A DNA stretch of 64,000 bases, from contig NZ_BNBC01000040.1 in NCBI RefSeq assembly GCF_014654675.1, forward strand, positions 24,729 through 88,728, in the 5' to 3' direction. The position numbers and the translations under genes are program-made. The notes under the pieces were generated by a model, which saw only the letters and a program-made list of their open reading frames with translations, was not told the DNA's origin and did no database searches. Shown one piece after another: positions 16,871-26,600 of this stretch (the stretch's first letter is position 1; each line of letters starts with the position of its first letter). This DNA is from Streptomyces spiralis. Its GTDB lineage: Bacteria > Actinomycetota > Actinomycetes > Streptomycetales > Streptomycetaceae.

Positions 16871-17572
16871 TCACCGCTCCTGCGGTGGCGGGGGCTGTCC
16901 TGGATTCGGAGTGACGAACACTGCGAGGCAGCGGAACTCGCCTCCTGGGCCATCCAGCAGCGTGTATGGGCGCCAGGCGAGCGTGTAGGCGCCGCGCAGC
17001 ACTCGGGTATTGGCCGGGAAGGTGCCGCCTGCCCACAGCAACGTTCCGCTCAGCTCGCGGCCGTGGTGGATGCGGAACTCCTCGTCCCTGGTGGGCGTCC
17101 TGCGCTGCCTGGGGCGCCAGAGGGACGCCTCGTTTGTGATGAGCACGGCCAGCCCGTTCTGGTCCGCACGGTCGCAGAAGCGTTCCAGCCTTCCTACGTC
17201 CCGCAGGAACTCCCTGCGCGCGACGTCCGGCGCGTTGTGCCCACGCAAGGCGTACTCCTCGGGAGGCGTCCCTGCTGTGCCCGCCCACTGCCGGGTCACG
17301 TACTTGAACTCGACTGCCGTACGGCCCGCCGGCCCCAGGCACAGCAGGTCCAGGTACTCCGACGCGTCACTCCCGCGCACCGGTACCTCCAGCCGGCATC
17401 GGACCTCCTGCGCGACCTCGCCCACCGCGAGCGCGAAGCTGTGCTGGAGATCGGCCTCGGAGTGGAACACCGGCCGCCGCGCGCTCAGACACGCCAGGAC
17501 TTCCTCCAGCGCAGCGCTACCCGCGATCATCTCCAGGTCGGCGGGCGGGGTTGTTGGTATCGGCGTGGCCAT
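16871..17572 (-). CDS. PD-(D/E)XK-like nuclease-fold protein, standalone
   Basis: This 233-residue cytoplasmic protein has the hallmarks of a restriction-endonuclease-like fold: FHSEADLQHSFALAV (N-terminal helix with Glu), then EYLDLLCLGPAGRTAVEFKY, giving a D...E-x-K pattern, and later REFLRDVGRLERFCDR and LAVLITNEASLW. Similar SEAD-LQH proteins occur in actinobacteria and archaea with no assigned role. The ATG at 17572 is chosen over upstream starts because conserved sequence begins after a short linker. No methyltransferase, helicase or other restriction partner is nearby. It may be an orphan defence or repair protein; the fold is inferred from motifs only. Confidence 0.55.
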   Translation of the reverse strand: MATPIPTTPPADLEMIAGSAALEEVLACLSARRPVFHSEADLQHSFALAVGEVAQEVRCRLEVPVRGSDASEYLDLLCLGPAGRTAVEFKYVTRQWAGTAGTPPEEYALRGHNAPDVARREFLRDVGRLERFCDRADQNGLAVLITNEASLWRPRQRRTPTRDEEFRIHHGRELSGTLLWAGGTFPANTRVLRGAYTLAWRPYTLLDGPGGEFRCLAVFVTPNPGQPPPPQER

Positions 17573-18021
17573 GGCGCCATTGAAGCCTGTGCGGCCTGCC
17601 CACGTCAGCCGAAGGCCGATCACCGTCGGCACAAGATCGGCCGGCATCCCTGCGCGGTGGGCGGAGCCGCGCCCGTCCCACCACGGCTTGCCCAGCTAAA
17701 CGAACGCGGATCCAACCGTCGGCCTCTTCAAGCTACCCTCCGCGACGTTGCCGCACGTGCCCAAGGCACTGGAATAGCCCGTCGTCCCTGTGACCTTCAC
17801 AACTTGGCATGGACGGGGCCCAGGATGTCCCCTGGGCCCCGTCAGGACTCGGCCTTCTGCCATGCCCGCGCGCCCAACCGCAGAGGAAGAAGTACCTCGT
17901 CCGTGATCACCTCGCCGCCCGCTTCACCGCAGTCGGGACCCGGCATGCCAGGTGATGGGGAGCGTCCCACGGGGTAGTGGAACGAGACCCCGTGGACGCC
18001 GATGCCGGCGCCTGCCTTGTG
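17573..18021. other. Intergenic stretch with one hairpin
   Basis: About 450 bp with no recognisable gene. The only clear element is the hairpin at 17812-17843. Confidence 0.4.
17812..17843 (-). terminator. Perfect 13-bp hairpin, probable terminator
   Basis: GACGGGGCCCAGG (17812-17824) pairs with CCTGGGCCCCGTC (17831-17843) around a 6-nt loop. It lies about 180 bp past the stop of the leftward gene starting at 18660, and would stop its transcript. Confidence 0.6.
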
Positions 18022-18660
18022 TCAGGCGGGCTGCTCCTGGCTGTTCTTTCCGGCTGCGGAGGCCTTCGCTACCTCAGGTGCCGTGTAGAAGACGGAGGAG
18101 CCCTGCTTGCTGCGTTGGGCCTGGTTCTTGGCCACCAGCCCTTCGAGTGTCGTGCGCACGACGGTGCTCTTGATGTCGCGCTCCGGGTGCTGCTGCCCCA
18201 GCGCGGTGGTGATCTCGGCTGCGGAGCGGGGCTCCTTCTGTGCGGTCAGGTGCTCGCGGACGATCTCAACGAGGGTGCGCTGCGCGGCCGGCGTCGTCTT
18301 GTCCGCAGCGCTCTTCGTGACGCTCTTCTTGGCAGCCGACTTCTGGGAAGTGGCGGCAGACTTCTTGGCCTGCGCCCGCTTGCCTTGGACCGGTCCGACG
18401 GTGGCCTTCTTGCGGGGTGCGGGCACAGCGCTGGCAGTACGACGGGCCGCGGACGTCTGAGATGCCGATGTCACACCCAGCGCCTGCTGGATGCTGACCA
18501 ACACGGCGTGCTCCTGCTGGAGGGTGGCCAACTGCTCCTGCAGCGCGGCGAGCTCACCGCTCACACGCTCTTGCTCCTTGAGGTTGTTCTCAAGGTCAGT
18601 GGCCACCTGCGAGGCGTACTGAGTTGACAGGCCGGTAGCCGGGGTCTCGGTCTTGGACAT
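18022..18660 (-). CDS. Coiled-coil / Lys-Ala-rich / winged-helix protein
   Basis: A 212-residue protein in three parts. Residues 1-75 form a coiled coil (DLENNLKEQERVSGELAALQ). Residues about 85-135 are an Ala/Lys/Ser-rich basic linker reminiscent of histone-H1-like or HupS tails. Residues about 137-200 form a winged helix (RTLVEIVREHLTAQ, SAAEITTALGQQHPERDIKS, SVFYTAPEVA). This suggests DNA binding, perhaps nucleoid-associated or regulatory. ATG at 18660 has a good GAAGGAG site. A second in-frame ATG at 18813 also has a strong AAAGGAGCAACAC site and would add 51 residues. Which start is used is open; I list the shorter one. Confidence 0.65.
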   Translation of the reverse strand: MSKTETPATGLSTQYASQVATDLENNLKEQERVSGELAALQEQLATLQQEHAVLVSIQQALGVTSASQTSAARRTASAVPAPRKKATVGPVQGKRAQAKKSAATSQKSAAKKSVTKSAADKTTPAAQRTLVEIVREHLTAQKEPRSAAEITTALGQQHPERDIKSTVVRTTLEGLVAKNQAQRSKQGSSVFYTAPEVAKASAAGKNSQEQPA

Positions 18661-18813
18661 GAGGGTTGTCGCTCCTTCAAGGTCGGCAGCCTGTTTGCTG
18701 CAAGCCACGGATGTATGCGAATCCGAACGCACGTGCCATTTGAGGTGGTGCATGGGTGCTGTTGCAGTTACTACTGCAAGCTGTTTCCCAGTGATAGTAC
18801 GGAACAAAGACAT

Positions 18814-19246
18814 GTGTTGCTCCTTTCCCGAAAGCACAAGCATCAACTGGCGAGCTGGTCGCGGTGCTTATTGCCGGGCGCAGGCAAGCATGCAGCACAC
18901 CTCACCGCGTCGCCGTTCACTGCCTTTCGTTGCCAAGACTGCCGCCCGCAATAGTTGAGCGCCTGTTTCCTGCTGATCGGAGGGGCCACACGCGTCCCAC
19001 CCGACTTGACCGTTGCCTTTGTCCGCAGTCCCTGCATCCACTGCGCTGAGGCCCTCCAGCCGGGGCATGCCCGGTGACCGGCCACGACGGTCATACATAC
19101 GTCCGCTGCCGCAGCCGTGTCCCATGCCCGATCGGCTCGTCCGGCCGAGACCACCCTCCACTCTTCCGGCCCGCGCCGCCCCTCACTGGTTTCAGCGCGC
19201 CGCGAACGGGCGAGTTCGTGACTTGCGCCAACCTCAGGAGATCGCC
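18814..19246. other. Intergenic stretch without a recognised gene
   Basis: About 430 bp. It contains the upstream region of the coiled-coil gene on one side and of the 118-residue gene on the other. CATACATACGTCC at about 19089 resembles the sugar operator half but has no target gene nearby. Confidence 0.35.
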
Positions 19247-19603
19247 ATGCACCCTGGATCCGGCCTCTTCCCCATCACCAGCGAACTGTCCAACCCGTCC
19301 TTCTACAAAGCGACCGAGGCCGAGCGCGGGTTGACGATGCTCGCGCACTACGCGCACATCACCAACGGCCACCGCTACGCGGACGCTCAGGGATGGCACC
19401 CCTTCAACGAGACCGCACCGCGCTGGGCCGGTGAACTCGTCCGTGACGTCCTGTCGTATGTGCTCAGCCACGCTGGAGGCGTCGATGCAGTGTGGCGGGC
19501 CATCGAGGTACTGACGGAACTGGCCGCCACGGACGCCGGAGTCTCCGACGAGGAGGGGGCATCGCCACGGTGTTGCAGGGGACGCGGCTTGCCGCACGAC
19601 TGA
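19247..19603 (+). CDS. Hypothetical protein, 118 aa
   Basis: I do not recognise the function. A good site (CAGGAGATCGCC) precedes the ATG at 19247. The first 100 residues look genuine: FPITSELSNPSFYKATEAER, HYAHITNGHRYADAQGWHPF and helix-rich VDAVWRAIEVLTELAATD. The last 15 residues (ASPRCCRGRGLPHD) are unlike the rest, while the +1 frame continues with better-looking sequence. A one-base change in the G5 run at about 19553-19558 may have altered the C-terminus. It is soluble with no signal or membrane helix. Confidence 0.55.
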   Translation: MHPGSGLFPITSELSNPSFYKATEAERGLTMLAHYAHITNGHRYADAQGWHPFNETAPRWAGELVRDVLSYVLSHAGGVDAVWRAIEVLTELAATDAGVSDEEGASPRCCRGRGLPHD

Positions 19604-19686
19604 GCCGGATTGAGGGCGACTTCTCCAAGCACCGCGCGTTGCTCGTTCGGTTGGCCGAGCACCTTGATATGACCTCGCGCAGTTGA
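19570..19686 (+). CDS. Possible small overlapping gene or shifted C-terminus, 38 aa
   Basis: In the frame +1 to the preceding gene, GTG at 19570 opens LQGTRLAARLSRIEGDFSKH, ending in HLDMTSRS at 19686. A purine-rich GAGGAGGGGG stretch lies about 8 nt upstream and could serve as ribosome-binding site, giving a coupled overlapping gene. Alternatively this is the true C-terminus of the upstream protein after a frameshift in the G-run. I cannot separate the two readings. Confidence 0.35.
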   Translation: MLQGTRLAARLSRIEGDFSKHRALLVRLAEHLDMTSRS

Positions 19687-20278
19687 CGACCTGCACCTGG
19701 CCAGCGGCGCCAGTGCCCTGCCCACAGATCCGTAGCACCGAGCGCTGTGGGCCGTGGCCTCGGGGTACCTCTCACCGACGCGGGTCCTGCTGCATCCGAG
19801 CGCGCGCGCTCTCAGCTACGCGGGACGGATCAATCGCGCAGCCACCTATGCCGGGTGACCGGGACACGGCACGGATGGCCCGACACGAAGAAGCCCTGGG
19901 ATCAGCCCCGTGTCCGACTTTCACTGACGCGCTCAAGGTGTGCTCCCGTTCTACGGGAGCACACCGCGAGACAGCGATCCAACGGCTGGGATGTGACGGG
20001 CTGCCGCCCGCTGACGGTGGATTCCCGGTGCTTGTGTGGCGCCATGAGAGCTACATCCGTGGGGGGCGACGAGAGCCCATCCCAAAACCATCGCACGGAA
20101 TCGCCGGCCGCGCGCCGTCGCACCGGCCGTCGCGGAACTGCGCCACCGCCAGGCTCGGACTGGCCACCTTCCACTACCAGGAGGATGCCGTAGACCTCGC
20201 CCGCCGTCTGTCCTGGGGGGTCTCCACACAAGCGACCGCCCTGGGCACGGCAGCCGCCAGGGCGACGGTGATGTCGGC
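19687..20278. other. Non-coding stretch with a terminator-like hairpin
   Basis: About 590 bp with no credible gene on either strand. The hairpin at 19937-19965 is its only clear structure. Confidence 0.4.
19937..19965. terminator. Perfect 12-bp hairpin
   Basis: GGTGTGCTCCCG (19937-19948) pairs exactly with CGGGAGCACACC (19954-19965) around TTCTA. Direction cannot be assigned because no T-run follows on either side. Confidence 0.5.
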
Positions 20279-21400
20279 ATGACAATGGGCCAGACGCTCA
20301 GCAACTCGTCATCCTCCGGCGCACCCGAATTGACGCCCGGTGTGCTGGACGTCGACCCGGTACTGGCCATAGGCCAGGAACCGGTGGACGCGGACGCCGA
20401 CCTGAAGGACCTGCTGCGATGGGCGAGCGACCTGCAGCAGGAGCAGCCCATGGTCCTTGGCTATCCCGAGGCCCTGGACTTTCGCGACCAGGACCTGGCT
20501 CCGTTGCTCGACGTCCTCGCGAACAACGTGGGCGATCCCGGGAGCCGGGATGCGAGCGGAGTTTCCGCCAAGGCGCATGAGCTCGCTGTGATCCAGTTCA
20601 TGGCGGCGACGGCAGGTACCACGGTCGACGAGGTCTATGGCTACGTCACCACCGGCGGCCTGGAAGGAATCGAGCGAGGCCTGGAGCTGGCACGCGAGCG
20701 GCTGCCGCACGCCGCGGTGTACGCGTCCGACCAGGCCCACTACGGCGTCCGCAAGGCCGCTCGCCGGCTCGGCATGCGGGTGGTGTCCGTGCCGTCCCGT
20801 CCGGACGGGTCCATGGACCCAGACGAGCTGCGGCTGCGGATCGCAGTCCGCGACTACGTTCCCCTGGGCACGAGGGGGGCTCGTCGGCAGACGCCGCCCC
20901 GGCGCCATCCTGATGGCGACCTGCGGCACTACCTTCCGCGGCGCCTACGACGACGTGGCGACCCCGCGTCGTCATGCAGCCGCCGGGAGGTGAGGTCCAC
21001 GTGCACGTGGAGGCTGCCATGGGCGGAGTGATCGCCGCGCACGCCCCTTCGGAACTGTCGTGGTCGATCGCCGACGGAGCCGACTCCCTCTCGATGTCCG
21101 GCCACAAGGTGATCGGCGCACCCGTGCCCTGCGGGGTTTTCCTTGCCCGCCGCGACCTCGTCGGCGGTGGGGAAGTGGGCGCAGAGTACGTGGGGGCAAC
21201 CGACCGGACGTGGGGCTGCTCGCGGTCCGGCCTGGCCGTGCTGCTCCTTTGGCGTCGGCTGCGGGCCTGGGGACACCAGGGACTGCGCCACCGGGTCCAG
21301 TCCTGTCTGGACACCGCGGCGTACGCCGCCGAGACGCTCGCAACCGTGCCGCAGGCCGCTGTGGACCGCGTGCCGAACACAGTGAAGTCTTCTCGGCAAC
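20279..21400 (+). pseudogene. Broken PLP-dependent histidine-decarboxylase-like gene
   Basis: Three frames must be joined to read this group-II PLP decarboxylase. Frame 1 (from ATG 20279) covers MVLGYPEALDFRDQDL, DEVYGYVTTGGLEGIERGLE and HYGVRKAARRLGM. After about 20860 frame 2 continues with RPGAILMATCGTTFRGAYDD, and after about 20975 frame 3 continues with GADSLSMSGHKVIGAPVPCG, whose His-Lys carries the PLP lysine. The sequence stops being decarboxylase-like at about 21400, where an insertion sequence begins, so the C-terminal third is missing. The family is clear; the gene is dead. Confidence 0.8.
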
Positions 21401-21450
21401 GTGACGGCTGCGGTGTGTGATCAAGCCGAGCGGCGGGATGGCGACTTGGT

Positions 21451-22346
21451 GTCAGACATGACTGGAACCCCTGGTAGGAACGGGTCTGCGAAGATCACGT
21501 TCCGTACAACCAGAGGCTCCACGTGGCGTCCAGCATCACCTTCACCGCCGTGCTCGATGTCCGCAGGGCGACCGCCGAGTCTCGCGAGGCTGCTGCGCGG
21601 GCACCGCGAGCAGCTCGGGACCCGCAAGGGCACCCGCGCGCTGGGCGTCTTCAAGCAGGCGGTGCTCGTGCTGCGCTGGTTCGTCGACGGTACCCGGCTG
21701 GTCCAGCTAGCCCGGGACAACGGCATCTCGGTCCCGACCGCCTACCGCTACCTGCACGAAGGGCTGACGGTGCTCGCCGACCACGCGCCCGATCTGTCCA
21801 CCGCGCTGGAGCGGGCGGTGGCGGCCGGGTACACCCACCTCAACCTGGACGGCACGGTCATCCGCACCGACCGCGTGGCCGCGGCCGGCCCCAACGGCGC
21901 GGACCTGTGGTGGTCCGGCAAGCACAAGCACCACGGAGGAAACGTGCAGGTCACCGCAGCCCCGGACGGCTGGCCTCTCGGTTTCCCCCGTCCGCCCGGG
22001 CCGTGAGCACGACACCACCTGCGCACGGGCCCACGGCCTGGTCGACGCCCTGAACCGGCTCGCCGCCACCCTGGGCGTCCCCACCCTGACCGACCTCGGC
22101 TACGAGAACGCCGGGCCCGGCTTCCGCCACCCGGTCAAGAAGCCCAAGGGCGGTGAACTCGCCGAGCCCGAGCAGGCGTTCAACGCCGTGTTCCGGGGCG
22201 TCCATGCGGTCACCGAACGTGCCAACGCCCTGCTGAAGGTGACTTTCAAGGCCCTGCGCAGGGTCAGCCTCGACCCCGCAGCCATCACCCGTATCGCCCG
22301 AGCCGCCCTCGTCCTACTCCAGCTCGAGCACGGCCGCACAGCCTGA
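21451..22346 (+). mobile_element. Decayed IS5-type element with DDE_Tnp_4-like transposase
   Basis: A transposase reads across three frames between about 21523 and 22346. It begins with ASSITFTAVLDVRRATAE, continues in another frame through GTRKGTRALGVFKQAVLVLR and ISVPTAYRYLHEGLTVLAD to HLNLDGTVIRTDRV and LWWSGKHKHHGGNVQVTA, then shifts at about 21990 to LTDLGYENAGPGFRHPVKK and ERANALLKVTFKALRRV. This is the HARBI-like DDE pattern of the IS5 group. The element abuts the broken decarboxylase. Its left part (21451-21580) is closely similar to the inverted sequence at 22840-22975. Confidence 0.75.
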
Positions 22347-22373
22347 ACGAAGATCACGAAACGTCACGAGACG

Positions 22374-22610
22374 TTACCCACGAAGATCCAATCGCTGAGC
22401 GGCGAACAGTTCCAGGTGCGCGCAGTTCGGGCAGCGAAAGGCATCGATCTGCCATTGCGGCAGGCCCCGCGTCTTGGCTATGCCCATCATGCCCCGCTCA
22501 AGGAGGCTTCCGAACCATCGCGCGTACCCGCGGGCCCCTTGGCCACTGTCACTGACAAAGCCCTGCTCAAGCCCGACCTGACCGCATTGGGTGCACCGCA
22601 CGTTGTCCAT
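22374..22610 (-). CDS. Small zinc-ribbon protein, 78 aa
   Basis: A 78-residue soluble protein with two CxxC knuckles: RCTQCGQVG near the N-terminus and FRCPNCAHLELFA near the C-terminus, a plausible zinc ribbon. The middle holds GYARWFGSLLERGMMGIAKT. Similar small PF20097-like proteins of unknown role are frequent in actinobacteria. It starts with ATG at 22610. It is enclosed between an IS5-type element and an inverted fragment of a related element, so it may have been carried here or simply been trapped. Confidence 0.6.
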   Translation of the reverse strand: MDNVRCTQCGQVGLEQGFVSDSGQGARGYARWFGSLLERGMMGIAKTRGLPQWQIDAFRCPNCAHLELFAAQRLDLRG

Positions 22611-22799
22611 CCGGGGAGTGTAAGTGGGGCCGGGAGTTGATACCGGCGAGTTTCTGTATTCGACTGTCGCGACCTCCCCAGGTCGCAGCGTTCATGAGCT
22701 GCAGGGAGTGACGTTCGTTCTTGGTCGGCGGGGACACCGGCGACGGATAAGCATGCGCGAGCTCCCCAGCCTCCGTAATGGTGAGACGCTCGGACCGAC

Positions 22800-22975
22800 G
22801 AGCTCCCCGACGGAGATGTGGGGCAGGCGCCACTGCTCGCGACGTGCTCGGCGGTCTCCCAACGGGCATTGAGCACCGCGGCGTTGGTGACATTGGTCAA
22901 CGCATGAAGCCTCTGATGCTCGGGAACGTGATCTTCGCCGACCTGCTCCTACCAAGAGCTTCACTCATGCCTGAC
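22800..22975 (-). mobile_element. Inverted 5' fragment of a second IS5-type element
   Basis: Read on the minus strand, 22975-22840 aligns with 21451-21580: both share TCAG(A/G)CATGA, GGTAGGA, GCGAAGATCACGTTC and CAGAGGCT. The encoded N-terminus (MTNVTNAAVLNARWETAEHV) parallels the start of the transposase in the first element (ASSITFTAVLDVRRATAE). The frame decays after some 35 codons, so only the left end remains. Confidence 0.6.
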
Positions 22976-23042
22976 GCCGGGTCAACGTGTCGCTGTCCAG
23001 CGGGCCGTCACGCACTGCAACCATCAGGTTGCAGAGAAGACC

Positions 23043-23170
23043 TCAGTGGGTCTTGAGCTTTCTGTCGTAGGCGTTCGCAGGGGTCTGGCCGGCGAGGGCG
23101 CCGTGGGGGCGATGGTAGTTGTAGTAGTCCTCCCACTCCTGGAGTTTGCTGTTGAAGAGGTTGACGTCGT
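23043..23170 (-). pseudogene. C-terminal tail of an IS481/IS3-type transposase
   Basis: The minus strand encodes DVNLFNSKLQEWEDYYNYHR, then PHGALAGQTPANAYDRKLKTH and a TGA at 23045-23043. YNYHRPHGAL is the hallmark end of the rve integrase core in IS481 and IS3 transposases. Nothing upstream continues the frame, so this is a 40-codon remnant. Confidence 0.8.
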
Positions 23171-23680
23171 CGATCCTGCAGGCTCGACAGCTCCCGCGTC
23201 GGCCGCAGCACACGGCGACCACCCTGACGCCGATCCGCCCACGATCGTCCGGCTCGCCAAAAGCCCCCAGGCTCCTATATCTGCATGAGCGTCCTGCATT
23301 GGTGGACAGGACGAGTTCGGGCCGGGCGCGCGAGAGGGACGTTCCGCCGTGGCAGTGGCGTGAGGAAACGGGTCAAGTGGCCCCCGCTGTTCCCCCGAGT
23401 CACCGCGTGTTCGAGCACGTTCACGAAGGCCCGCGGGCCTGGGAGATCAGCGAGGCCACGGGAGAGGGCCGAAGCACCCGGGCCGGGAGCGAGCCGGCAT
23501 GGAAGCCGAGGGGCAGGGGGCGCCGTTGGTGCGCGCGTCCCTCCGATCGGCGCTGCTTGGTGTCGCTGTTGCGACATGTCCCATCCGTGCCAGCCGAATC
23601 GAATGACACCCCGTCCGGTGCCAGCTGATTCTGTCCAGCGTGTGAACACCACATCGCGGACGAGGGAAGGCACGACACTG
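23171..23680. other. Intergenic stretch upstream of the first subtilase
   Basis: About 510 bp. The subtilase frame is open through much of it, but there is no ribosome-binding site or signal peptide until 23681, so I treat it as 5' flanking sequence. Confidence 0.4.
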
Positions 23681-26600
23681 ATGAGACGGATCCGCCTTGC
23701 GGCGGCGATATCAGCGGGCTTCGCGCTGGCTGCCGGTGCCATGGCACCCTTCTCCGCGGGCGCCAGCGGCCTGCGCGAGGGCGCCGTGGCGAACGCGCCG
23801 GCCGGCGGCACGGCGACAGTGCAGTTGATCACGGGTGACAGTGTGACCGTCACCAAGGCTCCGGGAGGCCGGCAGACAGCCTCCGTCACCCCGGGGACCG
23901 GCCGGCGGGGCATCGTCTTCCGGACGCTGGAGGAGGACGGGCACCTGACGGTGCTCCCCTCGGACGCGGGACCCCTGGTGGCCGCGGGCCGCCTCGACCG
24001 GCAACTCTTCGACGTGACCGCGCTCGTAGCGCAGGGGTACGACAAGGCTCACACCGACACGCTCCCCCTCATCGTGGCGGGCCCCGCGAAGGTGGCGGCT
24101 TCGGCCATGCGCGGCCTGACCGCCCTCGCAGCGGGCGACGCACCCGTCCGCAAGCTCGACAGCATCGACGCACAGGCGATGCGCGTGACCAATTCCGACC
24201 TCGGCCGCTTTTGGCGTCAACTCGTTCCCGACGCCGAAAAGTTGAGGGCGTCCGAGGTCGCGGCCACACCCCGGGTCTGGCTGGACGGCCGGGTGGGCGC
24301 CGCCCTGGACCGCAGCACGGCTCAGATCGGTGCCCCGGACGTGTGGCAGGCCGGTTACCGGGGCGACGGCGTCAAGGTCGCCGTCCTCGACACCGGTGTG
24401 GATCAGACGCATCCTGATCTGGCCGGGCGGGTCGCCGAGGCGAAGGACTTCTCCGGCAGTTCCGGTACCGGGGACGTCTTCGGGCACGGTACCCATGTCG
24501 CCTCCATCGTCGGTGGCAGCGGTGCCGCGTCCGGTGGCAGGTACAAAGGCGTCGCGCCGGCCGCGCAGTTGCTGGTGGGCAAGGTCCTCGGCGACGACGG
24601 CTACGGCAGCGAGTCGCAGGTGATCGCCGGTATGGAGTGGGCCGCGTCGCAGGGTGCCAAGGTCGTCAACATGAGCCTCGGTTCCGAGGAGGCCACCGAC
24701 GGCACCGATCCCATGAGCCAGGCGCTGAACGACCTCAGCCGGAGCACCGGCACCCTGTTCGTCGTGGCCGCCGGCAACAGCGGGGAACAGGGGGCGACCA
24801 CCGTCGGCTCGCCCGGTGCGGCCGATGACGCCCTCACCGTCGGCGCCGTCGACCGCGACGACTCGCTCGCCCCGTTCTCCAGCCGCGGGCCGCGCCTCGG
24901 GGACGACGCGGCTAAACCGGATGTGACCGCGCCCGGTGTCGGCATCGTGGCGGCCCGCGCCGCGGGGACCACCATGGGCGATCCGGTGGACGAGCACTAT
25001 GTCGCCGCCTCCGGCACCTCCATGGCTACCCCGCACGTGGCCGGCGCCGCAGCCCTGCTCGCCCAGCGTCACCCCGACTGGACCGGCGCGCAGTTGAAGG
25101 ACGCGCTGATCAGCACGGCCCACACCGTCCCCGGCCAGCAGGCCACGGAAGAGGGCGGCGGCCGGATCGACGTGCGCGCCGCGGCCCTGGGGACGGTCAC
25201 TGCCACCGGTAGCCTCGCCCTGGGCCCGTTCTCGACCAGCGCCGCTGCCCCGGCCACGTCCCGGCTGCGATACACGAACACCTCCGACGAGGACCTCACC
25301 CTCTCACTCGGTGTCAAGCTGACCACCACCGGTGGCCGCGCTCCTGCCGACGGCGCGGTACGGCTCGGTTCCGACTCGGTGCGCGTGCCGGCCGGAGCGA
25401 CGACCGAGGTCCCGCTGACCGTCGACCCGGCTCGTGCGGGGAAGGGCAAGTTCTACGGTTATGTGACCGCGACATCCGCCGACGGGAAGACCACCGTGCA
25501 CACCACGCTCAGTCTCGTGGTGCACGGGCCCGTCCACCGAATCACCGTGGAGACGTACGACAGGACCGGCACGCGCGTCCCGGCTCTGCCGACCATCTGG
25601 GGACCCGACGGATTCGTGGACTACACGAGCACCGAACCCGCCGTCGCCGAGGTCGAGGAGGGCACCTACCAGGTGGACAACACCTGGCTGGACACGGTGG
25701 GCGACGGTCAGGAACTGCGCGATGTGGTGCTGCCCGAGGTGAAGGTCACCAGGGACATGACCGTCACCGTGGACGCCCGCAAGACGGTGCCGGTCGACAT
25801 CCGCACGCCTCGGCCCGCGGAACAGCGAGGCGTCCTCAGCTATCAGACGTACCGGGAGATCGACGGCCACAGCCTGACCCAGGGCACCATGTACTTCGAC
25901 AGCGCCAAGCGTCTGTACGTCAGCCCCACGGCGCGCGTCACCGACGGCGCCTTCGAGTTCGCCTCCCGCTGGCAGCTCGTCGCTCCGCTCCTGCGGGCGA
26001 AGGTGGCGGGCAGCGGCCTCGACCTGAACGCCTACTACATGCCCGCCTCGCCGCTCTTCTCAGACCACGGGGCGACCCTGACCGCGGTGGACGCCGGTGA
26101 CGCCGCCACCGCCGACTTCAGCCACGCACGCGGCCGGGTGGCGGTTGTGAAGGACCCGACCGGCGCGTACGAGAAGGACCTCGTCGCGCGGGCGGCCTCG
26201 GCCGGTGTTCGTGCCGTCATGCTCGTCCACTTCAGCGACATCGGATGGACTCGGTGGGACCCGCAGGGCGAGCGCTGGGCCGTACCGACGGTGCGTATCG
26301 GCTCCCGCGCGGGTGCCGATCTCCTGGCGCGGATCGCGCACCGCTCCACCTCGGTCACGTTCTCGGGCACCGCCCGCAGCCCGTACCTGTACGACGTGAT
26401 GCAGGTGTCCGCGCAGCAGATTCCCGAACACGTCGTGTACACCGTCTCCGAGCGCGACAGCGCGGTGGTGCGGAGCACGTACGCGGACAACGGCGGTAGC
26501 GGCTGGGCGAGCGAACAGCGCTTCGGCTGGCGACCGTACCAGAACACGGCCTGGCTGCAGTACACCCGGTTCGTTCCTACCGGCTTCACCCGGACCGAGT

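Noticed and set aside
19088..19098. CATACATACGT near 19090 as another operator
   Set aside because: Imperfect, not palindromic, and the nearby genes are unrelated to the sugar pathway.
21451..22975. The inverted IS-like ends as functional terminal repeats of one transposon
   Set aside because: Similarity includes coding sequence of the transposase N-terminus on both sides, so these are two left ends of separate related elements rather than the two ends of one.
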